Assembly (NCBI GenBank): GCA_964452735.1
Contig: CAYVNA010000011.1
Coordinates: forward strand, 1 to 28,606
From: UBA2177 sp964452735
GTDB lineage: Bacteria; Patescibacteriota; Dojkabacteria; SC72
DNA: 28,606 nucleotides
Reading direction: 5' to 3'
The stretch's first letter is position 1, and each line of letters begins with the position of its first letter. Below, in pieces: positions 13,905 to 22,919 of this stretch. Under the pieces are notes generated by a model. It was not told where the DNA came from and did no database searches. It saw only the letters and a list, made by a program, of their open reading frames with translations. Position numbers and translations under genes: made by a program.

Positions 13905-15611
13905 ATGTCTTTTAATAGATTTTCTGTAAAATTTGGAGGTGAATCAGGACAGGGAATAAACAGTGTAGGAGAGATATTTGCAAAAACTCTGGCAGAAACA
14001 AACTACAACATATTTGCATATAGAGAGTACCCATCTTTAATCAAAGGAGGTGTTGCCTCATACCAAATAGATTTTTCAAATAAAAAAGTAAATTCCTCAC
14101 AAAGAGGTTGTAATGTCCTCATATCTTTAACACAAGAATCCTTCAACTCATACCTCCCAAGCCTAGAAGAGAGAGGTATTGTAATTCATAATCTTGAGAA
14201 TCTGGAAATCTCAGAAGAACAAGAAGAAACTATTAAAGAAAAAGATCTTCACATCGTTAAGATAGATACCGCAACAATAATCAAAGAAATCGGAGCAACA
14301 GTCATAATGTCAAATATGATACTCTTGGGATTTCTTTGGAAGGTCCTTGGTTTTGAGTCAGATACATTAGTAAAAGTGGTTCTAGATTATTTCTCTGAGA
14401 AAAAACTTGATCTCAACATACTTCAGAACGCAATACTCGCAGGATATGACTCTCCTAGTTTTAGACCCGAGCTATCCAAATCCATAGATATCCCACAAAA
14501 GCCACTCCTAAAAAAGCCTAAATACATAATCTCGGGTAATGAAAGTATTGCACTAGGTGCAATAGGTTGTGGAGTTAGAGCATACTATGCATATCCAATG
14601 ACTCCAGCAACTAGTATTTTTAAGTTTCTAGGTGATACAGCAACAGAGACAGGCATACTTGTAAAACAGGCAGAGAATGAGATCACTGCAGTTCAGATGG
14701 CATTAGGTAGCATGTACATGGGAACTAGAGCAATGGTAGGAACATCTGGAGGAGGTTTTGATTTAATGCTAGAAACAGTTTCATGTTCTGGAATGTCAGA
14801 GACACCATTAGTACTCGTTGCCTCTCAGAGAATCGGCGCTGGTACAGGAGTCCCAACATGGACAGGTGCAGGAGATCTAAACTCCGCAATTAAGGGAGGA
14901 CATGGCGAATTCCCAAGATGCGTATTAGCCCTAAGCGATGCAAAATCTTCATATACCCTAACTCAAGAAGCTTTCAATATAGCTGAAAGATATCAAATAC
15001 CTGTAATTATTCTCACAGAAAAACAGATCTCGGAATCACATTTCTGCATAGAGGAACTACCGAAGAACATAAAAATAGATAGATATTTAAATAATAATGA
15101 AAACAGATATACCATAACTGAAGATGGAATATCTGAAAGATGGATACCTGAGAAAGGAGTCAAACCATATATATCAACAAGCGATGAACATGATGAGAAA
15201 GGAACCAGTACAGAGGATCCTCAAATAATAATGGAAATGCAAGAAAAAAGGATAAGAAAGCTTCAAACACTGACCAAAGATCTTCCAGAACCAACTCTGT
15301 ATGGCAAAGAATCTTCCAAGACAATATTTGTGGGGTGGGGTAGTGTAAAGAACCCAATTCTAGACGTAATAGAAGCGAGGATTGATATTGCATATCTTCA
15401 CTATGACTATATATACCCACTAAAGACAGATCTTTTAGAGAAACTCATCTCAAAAGATAAACAATTGATAATAGTTGAAAACAATATGACAGGACAATTA
15501 GCCTCCCTAATTAAAGAAACTATTGGTTATGAATTTGAAAATCGAATGCTTAAGTATGATGCTAGACCAATATTCACAAACAATATTTTAGATTTCCTTA
15601 AAGAGATATAA
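13905..15611 (+). CDS. korA: 2-oxoacid:ferredoxin oxidoreductase, fused gamma-alpha subunit
   Basis: A 568-residue subunit. The N-terminal gamma-type domain (about 1-190) starts VKFGGESGQGINSVGE and contains AYREYPSLIKGGVASYQI. The alpha/pyrimidine-binding domain (about 205-420) contains AYPMTPATS, then ENEITAVQMALG and GTSGGGFDLMLE. A C-terminal transketolase-like domain follows. With the beta subunit it oxidatively decarboxylates a 2-oxoacid with CoA, giving acyl-CoA, CO2 and reduced ferredoxin. The gamma-alpha fusion is the KorA type; 2-oxoglutarate versus pyruvate or branched-chain oxoacid specificity cannot be read here. It is followed by korB after 2 nt. Confidence 0.9.
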   Translation: MSFNRFSVKFGGESGQGINSVGEIFAKTLAETNYNIFAYREYPSLIKGGVASYQIDFSNKKVNSSQRGCNVLISLTQESFNSYLPSLEERGIVIHNLENLEISEEQEETIKEKDLHIVKIDTATIIKEIGATVIMSNMILLGFLWKVLGFESDTLVKVVLDYFSEKKLDLNILQNAILAGYDSPSFRPELSKSIDIPQKPLLKKPKYIISGNESIALGAIGCGVRAYYAYPMTPATSIFKFLGDTATETGILVKQAENEITAVQMALGSMYMGTRAMVGTSGGGFDLMLETVSCSGMSETPLVLVASQRIGAGTGVPTWTGAGDLNSAIKGGHGEFPRCVLALSDAKSSYTLTQEAFNIAERYQIPVIILTEKQISESHFCIEELPKNIKIDRYLNNNENRYTITEDGISERWIPEKGVKPYISTSDEHDEKGTSTEDPQIIMEMQEKRIRKLQTLTKDLPEPTLYGKESSKTIFVGWGSVKNPILDVIEARIDIAYLHYDYIYPLKTDLLEKLISKDKQLIIVENNMTGQLASLIKETIGYEFENRMLKYDARPIFTNNILDFLKEI

Positions 15612-15613
15612 CT

Positions 15614-16465
15614 ATGGAAGATTTCAATTCACAAAATAAAATAAGTTGGTGTCCAGGATGTGGGAACTTTGCCATACATACATCTCTGAAGAAAGCTCTT
15701 GGTGACATGAAGCTCTCTCCATCTGAGGTATTCATGTCCTTTGATATTGGTTGTAATGGAAATGGTGCAGATAAAATAAACCTATATGCATTCAAAGGTC
15801 TGCATGGAAGATCAATTCCTCTAGCAGTAGGGGCACATCTTGCAAACAGACGATTCACAGTAATTGCAGACATCGGAGATGGTGGTTGTTTTCATGAGGG
15901 ATTAGATCACTTAGTTCATGCTATTCGTTCTAACTATAATATCACTATAATTATTCACAACAATCAAAACTTTGCATTAACAACAGGGCAAGCAACTCTA
16001 GTAACCCCTAAGAAAAAGAAAATGTATGGCCTACCTTTTGGGAGAAGTGAAAGGGATTTCAATATATCCGAATTCATCATAAACCTTAAACCAACTTTCT
16101 ATGCAAAAGGATATTCTGGAGACCTTCAACAAATGTCTGAGATATTTAAATCAGGCATAAAGCACAAAGGTTGTAGCATCATAGAGATTATGCAGTTATG
16201 TCCAACGTATAATAAGGAATTTACACCACAATGGGCAAAGGAGAATATCGTTCCAATAGAGAATGTAAAAAAATATAACAACACCTCGATAGATCAAGCA
16301 AGATCCATAGTAACAGAAAGCAAAACATACACAGGTATCATCTATCAGAACAAGCAAGAAAAAGACTTCTACTCTTCACTCCCTACTAGAAACAAATCGT
16401 TAACCGAACTAGTAGATGAGGTTAAAGAGTATGATACAAAAAAATATTTAAAGTATTTCAAATAA
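15614..16465 (+). CDS. korB: 2-oxoacid:ferredoxin oxidoreductase, beta (TPP-binding) subunit
   Basis: A 283-residue thiamine-diphosphate subunit of usual KorB length. CPGCGN near residue 13 supplies cluster cysteines (WCPGCG motif). GCNGNGADKIN and LHGRSIPLAVG follow, and the TPP/Mg motif GDGGCFHEGLDHL...NNQNFALTTGQ is near residues 92-130. It has GDGG where GDGD is common, a modest variation. It pairs with the preceding subunit; no separate delta ferredoxin-like subunit is present, as in two-subunit Kor enzymes. The electron acceptor is presumably ferredoxin, which is not encoded in the window. Confidence 0.9.
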   Translation: MEDFNSQNKISWCPGCGNFAIHTSLKKALGDMKLSPSEVFMSFDIGCNGNGADKINLYAFKGLHGRSIPLAVGAHLANRRFTVIADIGDGGCFHEGLDHLVHAIRSNYNITIIIHNNQNFALTTGQATLVTPKKKKMYGLPFGRSERDFNISEFIINLKPTFYAKGYSGDLQQMSEIFKSGIKHKGCSIIEIMQLCPTYNKEFTPQWAKENIVPIENVKKYNNTSIDQARSIVTESKTYTGIIYQNKQEKDFYSSLPTRNKSLTELVDEVKEYDTKKYLKYFK

Positions 16466-16466
16466 A

Positions 16467-18575
16467 ATGGAACAATCTATACTATCTCCTAAATCCATAG
16501 CCATAGTTGGAGCTTCACAAGATCCAGAGAAAATCGCATCCGTCATACTCCGTAACCTAATACAAGATGGATATAACGGGAAAATATACCCCATTAATCC
16601 TAAATATGAAGATATTCAAGGTAGGAAAGCATACCCCAACATCATATCTGTTCCTGACAATATTGAGATGGTATGTATAGCTATTCCACATCAGTTTGTA
16701 GAGGATGTAGTAGACCAATGTATTAACAAAAAGGTAAAAAGTGTTGTGATAATCTCTGCAGGATTTAAGGAAGTAGGTAGTCAAGGAAAAGAGCTGGAGT
16801 TGAGAATATCTCAGAAGTTGAAAGATAATGGTATTAGATTAATAGGACCTAATTGCTTAGGTTTCATAAATAATAAAGCTAAAATAAACTTAACCTTCGC
16901 GAGAGAAAACCCAGGAGATGGAAACATTGCCTTCATCTCTCAATCAGGCGCATTCTGTACAGCAATACTTGATATGGCATGTGAGAAGCATTTGGGTTTT
17001 TCTCAAGTACTTTCCATTGGGAACAAAGCAGATATTAATGAGAATGAGCTAATATCCCTTTTCTCAAATGATAGTAATATATCTGCCATAGCTCTCTACT
17101 TAGAAGAATTTACAGACGGGAAGGAGTTTGTCACCTTAGCACAGAAATCAAAGAAGCCAATCATCCTAATAGCTCCAGGAAGCTCTGAGAAAGCGAAAGA
17201 AGCAATATCTTCTCACACTGGTTCATTAGCTTCCTCTTTTGATACCACCATAGCCGCGATAAAGAAGGCAAACATAATATATGCAGAGAACTCCGAAGAA
17301 CTATTCAAGTTAATGCAATTAATTGACTTTAATAGATTACCCAAGGGGAAGAAGATAGGGATAGTATCTAACGCAGGTGGTCCAGGAATAATAGCTGTTG
17401 ATAGAATTGAAAAAGAAGGCCTCCAAGTAGGTGAGATAGGTGAGAAGACAAAACAAAAACTACTCAAAGAGCTTCCGGAAGAAGCTAGTATAAACAATCC
17501 CGTAGATATATTAGGAGATGCGAAAAAGGATAGATATGAGATAGCAATAAAAGAATTGCTAGATGATGTCTCAATAGATTTAGTCTTAACTATACTAACT
17601 CCCCAATTAATAACAGAGATCGAAGGAACTGCCCAGATCATTGTCGATCTCTCCAAGAAATACTCCAAACCCATATACTCTTGTTTCTTAGGTGGGAAAG
17701 ATATTAAATCAGGAATACGTATACTTGAGGAAAGTAACCTACCTTGGTTCAATGATATACAAGAAGCTCTTCATTTAACTTCAAAGCTCGCAGAATTTGA
17801 AGAAGGAAAGCTTTTAGTAAGACATGTAGATAGTGACGAACTATATAAAAAACCTAAGTTCAAGAAAGAGATTACTGAATATCTAGACGAGGAGAAAAGT
17901 TATGTTATCTCCGATGAATTGGCAACCAATCTTCTTGATGAATTCAAGATACCACACCCCAATCAGATAGTTGTATCTAATCTTGAGGAATGTATAGCAT
18001 TTGCATCAACTAGTTTCCCAGTAGCTCTCAAAGCTACATCCGAAGATCTTGCACATAAAACAGATTTTAAGGCTATTCATCTTGATATAAGAACGATCTC
18101 GGAACTTGAAGATAGATATGCAGAACTTAAAGAAAACATTACGAAAACTACAGGGAATCAGGCTCCTAAGATTCTAGTACAACAAATGTGTACTGGGAAT
18201 GTAGAGTTCTTTGTAGGTGCCAATAGAGAAGGAGGGATAGATATCTATGAGAAGGATGGTCTTGGATTTGGTCATCTTTTAGCTATTGGGCAAGGTGGAA
18301 TATATACAGAGGTATATAAGGATATAAGACATATTTTAATACCAGAATCCAGAGAAAAGATAGATTCTATTCTCTCAAAGACTAAAGTGTCACAAATAAT
18401 TGATGGGTATAGAGGAAAGCCTAAGTTAGCAAGAGAAAAGCTTCTTGATTTGATTATGAATCTACAGAAACTTTTAGTATCATATCCAGAGATAGTGAGT
18501 ATTGATTTTAATCCTGTTATGATAACTGAAGAGGAGGCTGTAGTAGTTGATTCTAAAATTTATATAGGGAAATAA
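16467..18575 (+). CDS. ADP-forming acyl-CoA synthetase (acetyl-CoA synthetase, alpha-beta fusion)
   Basis: A 702-residue fused enzyme converting acyl-CoA + ADP + phosphate into acid + CoA + ATP. The CoA-binding Rossmann domain at the N-terminus starts SIAIVGASQDPEKI. The ligase domain contains the phosphorylated His250 in SSHTGSLASS. The C-terminal ATP-grasp part (about 475-700) contains PVALKATSEDLAHKTD and FNPVMITEE. It follows korB by 1 nt. The order Kor then ACD supports substrate-level ATP formation from the acyl-CoA made by KorAB, as known in anaerobic archaea and some fermentative bacteria. Its TAA overlaps the next ATG (TAATG). Confidence 0.92.
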   Translation: MEQSILSPKSIAIVGASQDPEKIASVILRNLIQDGYNGKIYPINPKYEDIQGRKAYPNIISVPDNIEMVCIAIPHQFVEDVVDQCINKKVKSVVIISAGFKEVGSQGKELELRISQKLKDNGIRLIGPNCLGFINNKAKINLTFARENPGDGNIAFISQSGAFCTAILDMACEKHLGFSQVLSIGNKADINENELISLFSNDSNISAIALYLEEFTDGKEFVTLAQKSKKPIILIAPGSSEKAKEAISSHTGSLASSFDTTIAAIKKANIIYAENSEELFKLMQLIDFNRLPKGKKIGIVSNAGGPGIIAVDRIEKEGLQVGEIGEKTKQKLLKELPEEASINNPVDILGDAKKDRYEIAIKELLDDVSIDLVLTILTPQLITEIEGTAQIIVDLSKKYSKPIYSCFLGGKDIKSGIRILEESNLPWFNDIQEALHLTSKLAEFEEGKLLVRHVDSDELYKKPKFKKEITEYLDEEKSYVISDELATNLLDEFKIPHPNQIVVSNLEECIAFASTSFPVALKATSEDLAHKTDFKAIHLDIRTISELEDRYAELKENITKTTGNQAPKILVQQMCTGNVEFFVGANREGGIDIYEKDGLGFGHLLAIGQGGIYTEVYKDIRHILIPESREKIDSILSKTKVSQIIDGYRGKPKLAREKLLDLIMNLQKLLVSYPEIVSIDFNPVMITEEEAVVVDSKIYIGK

Positions 18576-19582
18576 TGAATAATTATGTAGAAAATTTAGC
18601 AAGTACAGATGTTCCAGGATTGGAATCTTCAATAATAAACTACTACGAAACATACCCAGATGTATCCGTAGAACCAAATCTTCAAAGATACAAAGATGGG
18701 GAAATACAGTATCTTTCAATACCAAGTGAAAGGACCCAAGATGGAAAGCTCTGGACAGAGATATTTCATAGGCTATCTAGTGACAATTTTCTACTTGGGG
18801 ATCATGCTGAATCATCACATACAATAGACTCAAAATATGCAGTAAGCTTAATAAATGAGAACCTACCTGAAGGGAATGTGACTGTTGGAGTTAAAGCACC
18901 AAAAACGGAAGGAAGAGAAAGGGAAGCTTCAAGAATTATAATTTCTACACAAGATCCTGTAGAAAAATATACTGATAGATACTTACACTTCCAAATGGCA
19001 ATTGAAATAGCAGATCAGATAAAAAGACAGGGGACAGACCCTAAAACTTTAACAAAATATCTTAAAGTGCTAGCCTCTGAGAAGCCGGGATTTGCATTGA
19101 TGCTTGTTTCTGAACTTGTCAGCTTAAATCCTAATACAGAAAATCTAAACATCAAAACTAATGATATCTACAATATTGTACCCAATCTTAGTCCAAACAG
19201 AGAATCCGATAGGAGATTAATTAAAGATCTTGGGGATTTAATCAGTGGTCTAAAGATTTTCAATTCTGAGAATCACCAAAGGTGTATAAGTATTCTTTCC
19301 CAGAAATATCCAAACGAGAGAAGTCTTTTAAACAAGTCTTTCCGATTTAAAGAAATTGTAAAGCCTATCGTAGTTTTCGAGTCTGGATTAAACATTCTAA
19401 CTGAGGAGATTTTTCCCAATAAAGGAATTCGATTAACAGGGTTTATTGCTCAAAAGTATAGAACACCAATAAATTCGTTTACAACAAGAGTAGTCACTTC
19501 GTACGTAGAACATTATACAGTACAACAACTTGGGAGAATACATGACATGTTATCTAAGGACAATAAATTTTTGGGAACATAG
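18575..19582 (+). CDS. Conserved-looking cytoplasmic protein of unknown function
   Basis: A 335-residue protein without signal peptide or membrane segment. I recognise no family. The first 130 residues look beta-rich (IQYLSIPSERTQ, VTVGVKAPKTEG, SRIIISTQDP); the rest is mainly helical (FQMAIEIADQIKRQ, PGFALMLVSELVS, IHDMLSKDNKF). There is no obvious nucleotide-binding or metal motif. It is translationally coupled to the ADP-forming synthetase by a one-base overlap (TAATG), so it probably belongs to the same transcript. Such tight coupling could mean a partner of the energy module, but in a genome this compact unrelated genes also abut, so no role is claimed. Confidence 0.65.
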   Translation: MNNYVENLASTDVPGLESSIINYYETYPDVSVEPNLQRYKDGEIQYLSIPSERTQDGKLWTEIFHRLSSDNFLLGDHAESSHTIDSKYAVSLINENLPEGNVTVGVKAPKTEGREREASRIIISTQDPVEKYTDRYLHFQMAIEIADQIKRQGTDPKTLTKYLKVLASEKPGFALMLVSELVSLNPNTENLNIKTNDIYNIVPNLSPNRESDRRLIKDLGDLISGLKIFNSENHQRCISILSQKYPNERSLLNKSFRFKEIVKPIVVFESGLNILTEEIFPNKGIRLTGFIAQKYRTPINSFTTRVVTSYVEHYTVQQLGRIHDMLSKDNKFLGT

Positions 19583-19589
19583 TACCAAA

Positions 19590-20330
19590 ATGCATAACAA
19601 TATCCTAAATTATGTTGATATATTTAATTCAACAAAAACAGATGGGAATATGTCTCTCTTGTATGATGAAACAGAAAGAGTAAGGGAGAATAGGGGAAAG
19701 TTTTTTGAAAAGATAAACATGGACTATTCCAAAACATATATAATAAGAACAAACTTTGAAAATCCTAATCTTTACAAATACCTAGAAGAACTACCTAAAC
19801 AAGAAAACTACAATCCCAATGTAGATGCATTGATAACAAAAAACAAAGATATTTCCTTAGCACTATTAACTGCAGACTGCATGCCATTAACATTATATGA
19901 TCCAATAGAGAAAGTTATTGCTCTCGTACATTGTGGATGGTCTTGGGTAGACGCAGGTATCATAGATAGGACTATCTCCTTTATGCATAAAGAACTAAAT
20001 TCTAATCCCCAAAATATCTTAGTTAATATGGGACCCACATTAGCAAAAGAACATTATAATTGGGATGAGAACATATTTAAGAAAATAAAGAAAGATTCAT
20101 ATGTATACAAATCAATATACCTAGATGAAAATGATAAATCCGATAAACCATATAGAATAGACGTAAAGGCTGCAGTATTAAATAATCTACTAAGTATGGG
20201 TATAGAGAGGAAAAACATATTGGATAATGCTGTAGATACATATACAAGTGATACCTACTTCTCCCACAAGCTTCTATCTGAGAATAAAGAAGAGGAAAAG
20301 AGACATATGACTGTCGTAAAGATAAAATAA
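19590..20330 (+). CDS. pgeF: Laccase-domain protein, PgeF/YfiH family (divergent)
   Basis: A 246-residue protein related to the YfiH/PgeF family, formerly called multicopper polyphenol oxidase and known as a purine nucleoside phosphorylase and peptidoglycan-editing factor. Visible motifs are LLTADCMPLTLYD (metal Cys), ALVHCGWSWVDAGII (metal His; the family usually has HAGWRG), GPT in the middle, and YFSHKLLSEN...RHMTVVKI at the C-terminus. The family's first His ligand (Q-x-HG) is not evident, so activity may be altered. An upstream in-frame ATG at 19530 would overlap the previous gene by 53 bp; the ATG at 19590, 7 nt after that stop, is the likelier start. It ends 1 nt from the convergent pyrG stop. 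Confidence 0.8.
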   Translation: MHNNILNYVDIFNSTKTDGNMSLLYDETERVRENRGKFFEKINMDYSKTYIIRTNFENPNLYKYLEELPKQENYNPNVDALITKNKDISLALLTADCMPLTLYDPIEKVIALVHCGWSWVDAGIIDRTISFMHKELNSNPQNILVNMGPTLAKEHYNWDENIFKKIKKDSYVYKSIYLDENDKSDKPYRIDVKAAVLNNLLSMGIERKNILDNAVDTYTSDTYFSHKLLSENKEEEKRHMTVVKIK

Positions 20331-20331
20331 C

Positions 20332-21987
20332 CTATTTATCCAAACCAGCAGCTATTAAACCCATAAATAAAGGATGTGGTTCTAAAAACCTACTCTTCAA
20401 TTCTGGATGATACTGAGTTGCAATAAAGAAAGGATGTACCTTTTGAGATAATTCAACCGCCTCTACCAAACTACCATCTGGACTCCTACCACTAAGTTTC
20501 ATATCTGATGACTCAAACTCCTCTATATACTCATTATTAAATTCATACCTATGCCTATGTCTTTCCATCACAATGGGAAGCTCACTAAACATCCCATTCC
20601 CATATTTTTTATATGTTTTGTATAACAAAGAATCCTTATCTATAACGCAAGGCCATGCTCCTAACCTAATAGTCCCTCCATACCTCTTATCCTTCACAAA
20701 CCTTTCTTGATCCTTCATCATATGAATAACACAATTAGCAGAAGATGAATCAACTTCTTCGGACATCGCATCCCTAATACCTAAAACATCTCTCGCAAAT
20801 TCAACAACTGCCATCTGCATACCGTAACAAAGACCAAGATAGGGAATCTTATTCTCCCTTGCAAATTTGACAGCTTTAATCTTTCCCAAAGCTCCTCTAG
20901 ATCCCCACCCCTGAGGTACTATAATTGCATCCATATTCTTTAACTGTAATACCTTCTTGCTACTTTTCTCCAAATCATCTGCTACAATCCAATGGATATT
21001 TGGTTTGACAGCAAATTCCCAACAAGCATGATTAATAGCTTCTAAAACGGATACATATGAATCCTTAAGATCAAAATCTCCACTCTTATAGTACTTACCA
21101 ACTATACCAATATTTATTTCTTTCTTAGGATTCTTTATCTTAGAAACTTTCTCCTCCCACTTAGAATAAAGAGGAGTATTCTTAGATCTCAAACTTAAAG
21201 ACCTTAAAACTAATTTCCCAATATTCCCTGCTTCAAAATTTAGAGGTATATCATATATACAATCGATATCAGGAGCAGATATAACATGATCTTCCTTAAC
21301 AAAACAATACCTACTTATCTTCTCTATCCTTTCATGATCCAAAGGGACCTCAGATCTTGCAATAATGAAATCAGGATGTAGACCATGCCTATTTAGCTGC
21401 TGTATTGATAGTTGAGCAGGCTTAGTTTTCATCTCTCCTAAACGAGGAGGAACAGGAAGATATGTAACATGCATATGTACAACATCTTGAGGGTTCCTTA
21501 ACTTCATTATCTTGTTTGCTGTCAAAACCAACCCATTACCAATCTCTCCCACAGTACCGCCAATCTCCACAATAGTTATGTCAGATTTATCCTTCTTTGC
21601 AACACCTTCAATCCATTCAACTATCTTTTCTGGAACATGATGATCCAAACTAACCCATTTCCCATTATATTCAAGAGCTCTCTCCTGCTTAATTACCTTG
21701 TCCAAAACAGCTCCCAAAGTCATCGAATTTGGACGACTGAATGACTGATTCGTAAACCTCTCATATGTACCAATATCCATATCTGTTTCAAAACCATCTT
21801 CCAAAACAAAAGTCTCACCATGCTCCAAAGGATTCATAGTCCCAGCATCAATATTGATATAGGGATCTGCCTTGATCATAGTAATCTTCTTCCCATATGA
21901 TTTGAGGATAAACGCAATGGAGGCCGCGGAGACACCTTTCCCGATACCAGAAATGACACCTCCCGAGATAAATATATATTTAGACAT
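20332..21987 (-). CDS. pyrG: CTP synthase
   Basis: A 551-residue amidotransferase making CTP from UTP, glutamine and ATP; full length for the family. The N-terminal synthetase domain (about 1-270) begins SKYIFISGGVISGIGKG with the P-loop-like ATP site and contains GTMNPLEHGE and GGTVGEIG. The C-terminal class-I glutaminase domain (about 300-551) carries the nucleophile Cys in GLCYGMQ and the His/Glu pair in QYHPELKSR. No feedback-regulatory leader is seen. The start follows TAAATA with a 7-nt spacing and no Shine-Dalgarno. Confidence 0.97.
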   Translation of the reverse strand: MSKYIFISGGVISGIGKGVSAASIAFILKSYGKKITMIKADPYINIDAGTMNPLEHGETFVLEDGFETDMDIGTYERFTNQSFSRPNSMTLGAVLDKVIKQERALEYNGKWVSLDHHVPEKIVEWIEGVAKKDKSDITIVEIGGTVGEIGNGLVLTANKIMKLRNPQDVVHMHVTYLPVPPRLGEMKTKPAQLSIQQLNRHGLHPDFIIARSEVPLDHERIEKISRYCFVKEDHVISAPDIDCIYDIPLNFEAGNIGKLVLRSLSLRSKNTPLYSKWEEKVSKIKNPKKEINIGIVGKYYKSGDFDLKDSYVSVLEAINHACWEFAVKPNIHWIVADDLEKSSKKVLQLKNMDAIIVPQGWGSRGALGKIKAVKFARENKIPYLGLCYGMQMAVVEFARDVLGIRDAMSEEVDSSSANCVIHMMKDQERFVKDKRYGGTIRLGAWPCVIDKDSLLYKTYKKYGNGMFSELPIVMERHRHRYEFNNEYIEEFESSDMKLSGRSPDGSLVEAVELSQKVHPFFIATQYHPELKSRFLEPHPLFMGLIAAGLDK

Positions 21988-22038
21988 GTACTTGTATTTA
22001 GAGGTTATTTAATAATCTATACAAATACATTCCCTCTG

Positions 22039-22899
22039 TCAAGAAACAAGAAATTCTCTCTTGAAATCAAGCTCCTCTGCATCAGCCTTATTACCACCCT
22101 TGCCCAAATCCTTCTCATACCTTCTAGCATAATCCCTATACTTAAGAACTCTTGCTGTCCTTTCCCTTACAGATCTATTCCCAATCATCCCTGGACCACT
22201 TATACATCCTCCTTTGCAAGTCAGAAGGTCCAGAAACCGATATCTTTTGTACTTCCCATCCTTAAAACTACCAAATATCTTAACCAAGTTCTCTGTACCC
22301 TCCATTACCAATATATCCTTTTCCCTAAAAAGATTCTTGTAGTTTAATGTAGAAGAAAGACCCCCAGATATGGGATATATTTTAGTATAGTCATTATAGA
22401 ATTTGTCGAATGTCTCACAATACCTACTATCCTCAACTATCTCAGGAATATTCTTTTCTTTAAACAAAGTCTCCAATTCCTTAAATGTTAACGCTTCATC
22501 AATAGTACCAAGCTCTTTTGCCTCGATCTTCTTTGTTACACATGGACCAATGAAAATAATCTTGTGATTAGGATAGAACTTTCTACAAATCAGACCCATA
22601 CTACCCATAGGAGAATGAACTGGAACCAAATTCTCTACAAGTTCCGGAAACCTATTCTTAACTAGCGAGACCAATGTAGGGCAGGGGGAAGCTATCCAAG
22701 TTCTCTCATCTCCACTATCAATCATTTCTTTAAGAAAAGAGTAATAGTATATGTTAGTCATCTTAGCTCCGAATGTTAGTTCTAGAACCTTATCAAAACC
22801 TAACATTCTAAGACGATATACTATATCTGGATAGTCAAACTCCGAGACAAATGAGGGTGCAAGCAAACATAGGTATTTATTTCCTTGTTCAAATTTCAT
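22039..22899 (-). CDS. Orphan [FeFe]-hydrogenase H-cluster domain protein
   Basis: A 286-residue stand-alone Fe_hyd_lg_C-type domain. All four H-cluster cysteines have counterparts: Cys73 (ASPCPT, cf. TSCCP), Cys120 (IGPCVTKKIEA, cf. MPCxxKKxE), Cys228 and Cys232 (LTCKGGCISGPGM, cf. ACPGGCxxGGG). The proton-transfer Cys next to the first ligand is Pro72 here, a change found in sensory or putatively inactive groups. There are no N-terminal ferredoxin domains and no small-subunit tail, so it is shorter than catalytic HydA. A redox or H2 sensor, or a non-hydrogenase Fe-S protein, is more likely than a bulk H2 producer. No hydEFG maturation genes are in the window. It ends with TGA. Confidence 0.8.
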   Translation of the reverse strand: MKFEQGNKYLCLLAPSFVSEFDYPDIVYRLRMLGFDKVLELTFGAKMTNIYYYSFLKEMIDSGDERTWIASPCPTLVSLVKNRFPELVENLVPVHSPMGSMGLICRKFYPNHKIIFIGPCVTKKIEAKELGTIDEALTFKELETLFKEKNIPEIVEDSRYCETFDKFYNDYTKIYPISGGLSSTLNYKNLFREKDILVMEGTENLVKIFGSFKDGKYKRYRFLDLLTCKGGCISGPGMIGNRSVRERTARVLKYRDYARRYEKDLGKGGNKADAEELDFKREFLVS

Positions 22900-22919
22900 A
22901 TATTATACTAATATACATT
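22900..22919. promoter_or_regulatory. 20-bp divergent promoter region
   Basis: The two start codons are separated by only 20 bp of pure A/T plus one G/C pair on each strand. TATACT (22904-22909) serves the plus strand; TATATT or TATAAT serves the minus strand. Both -35 regions must therefore lie inside the coding sequence of the opposite gene. Confidence 0.6.

Noticed and set aside
22851..22919. Longer N-terminus for the membrane protein, starting at 22851
   Set aside because: It would overlap the start of the divergent hydrogenase-like gene by about 50 bp and read through the shared promoter. The ATG at 22920 has a proper promoter.
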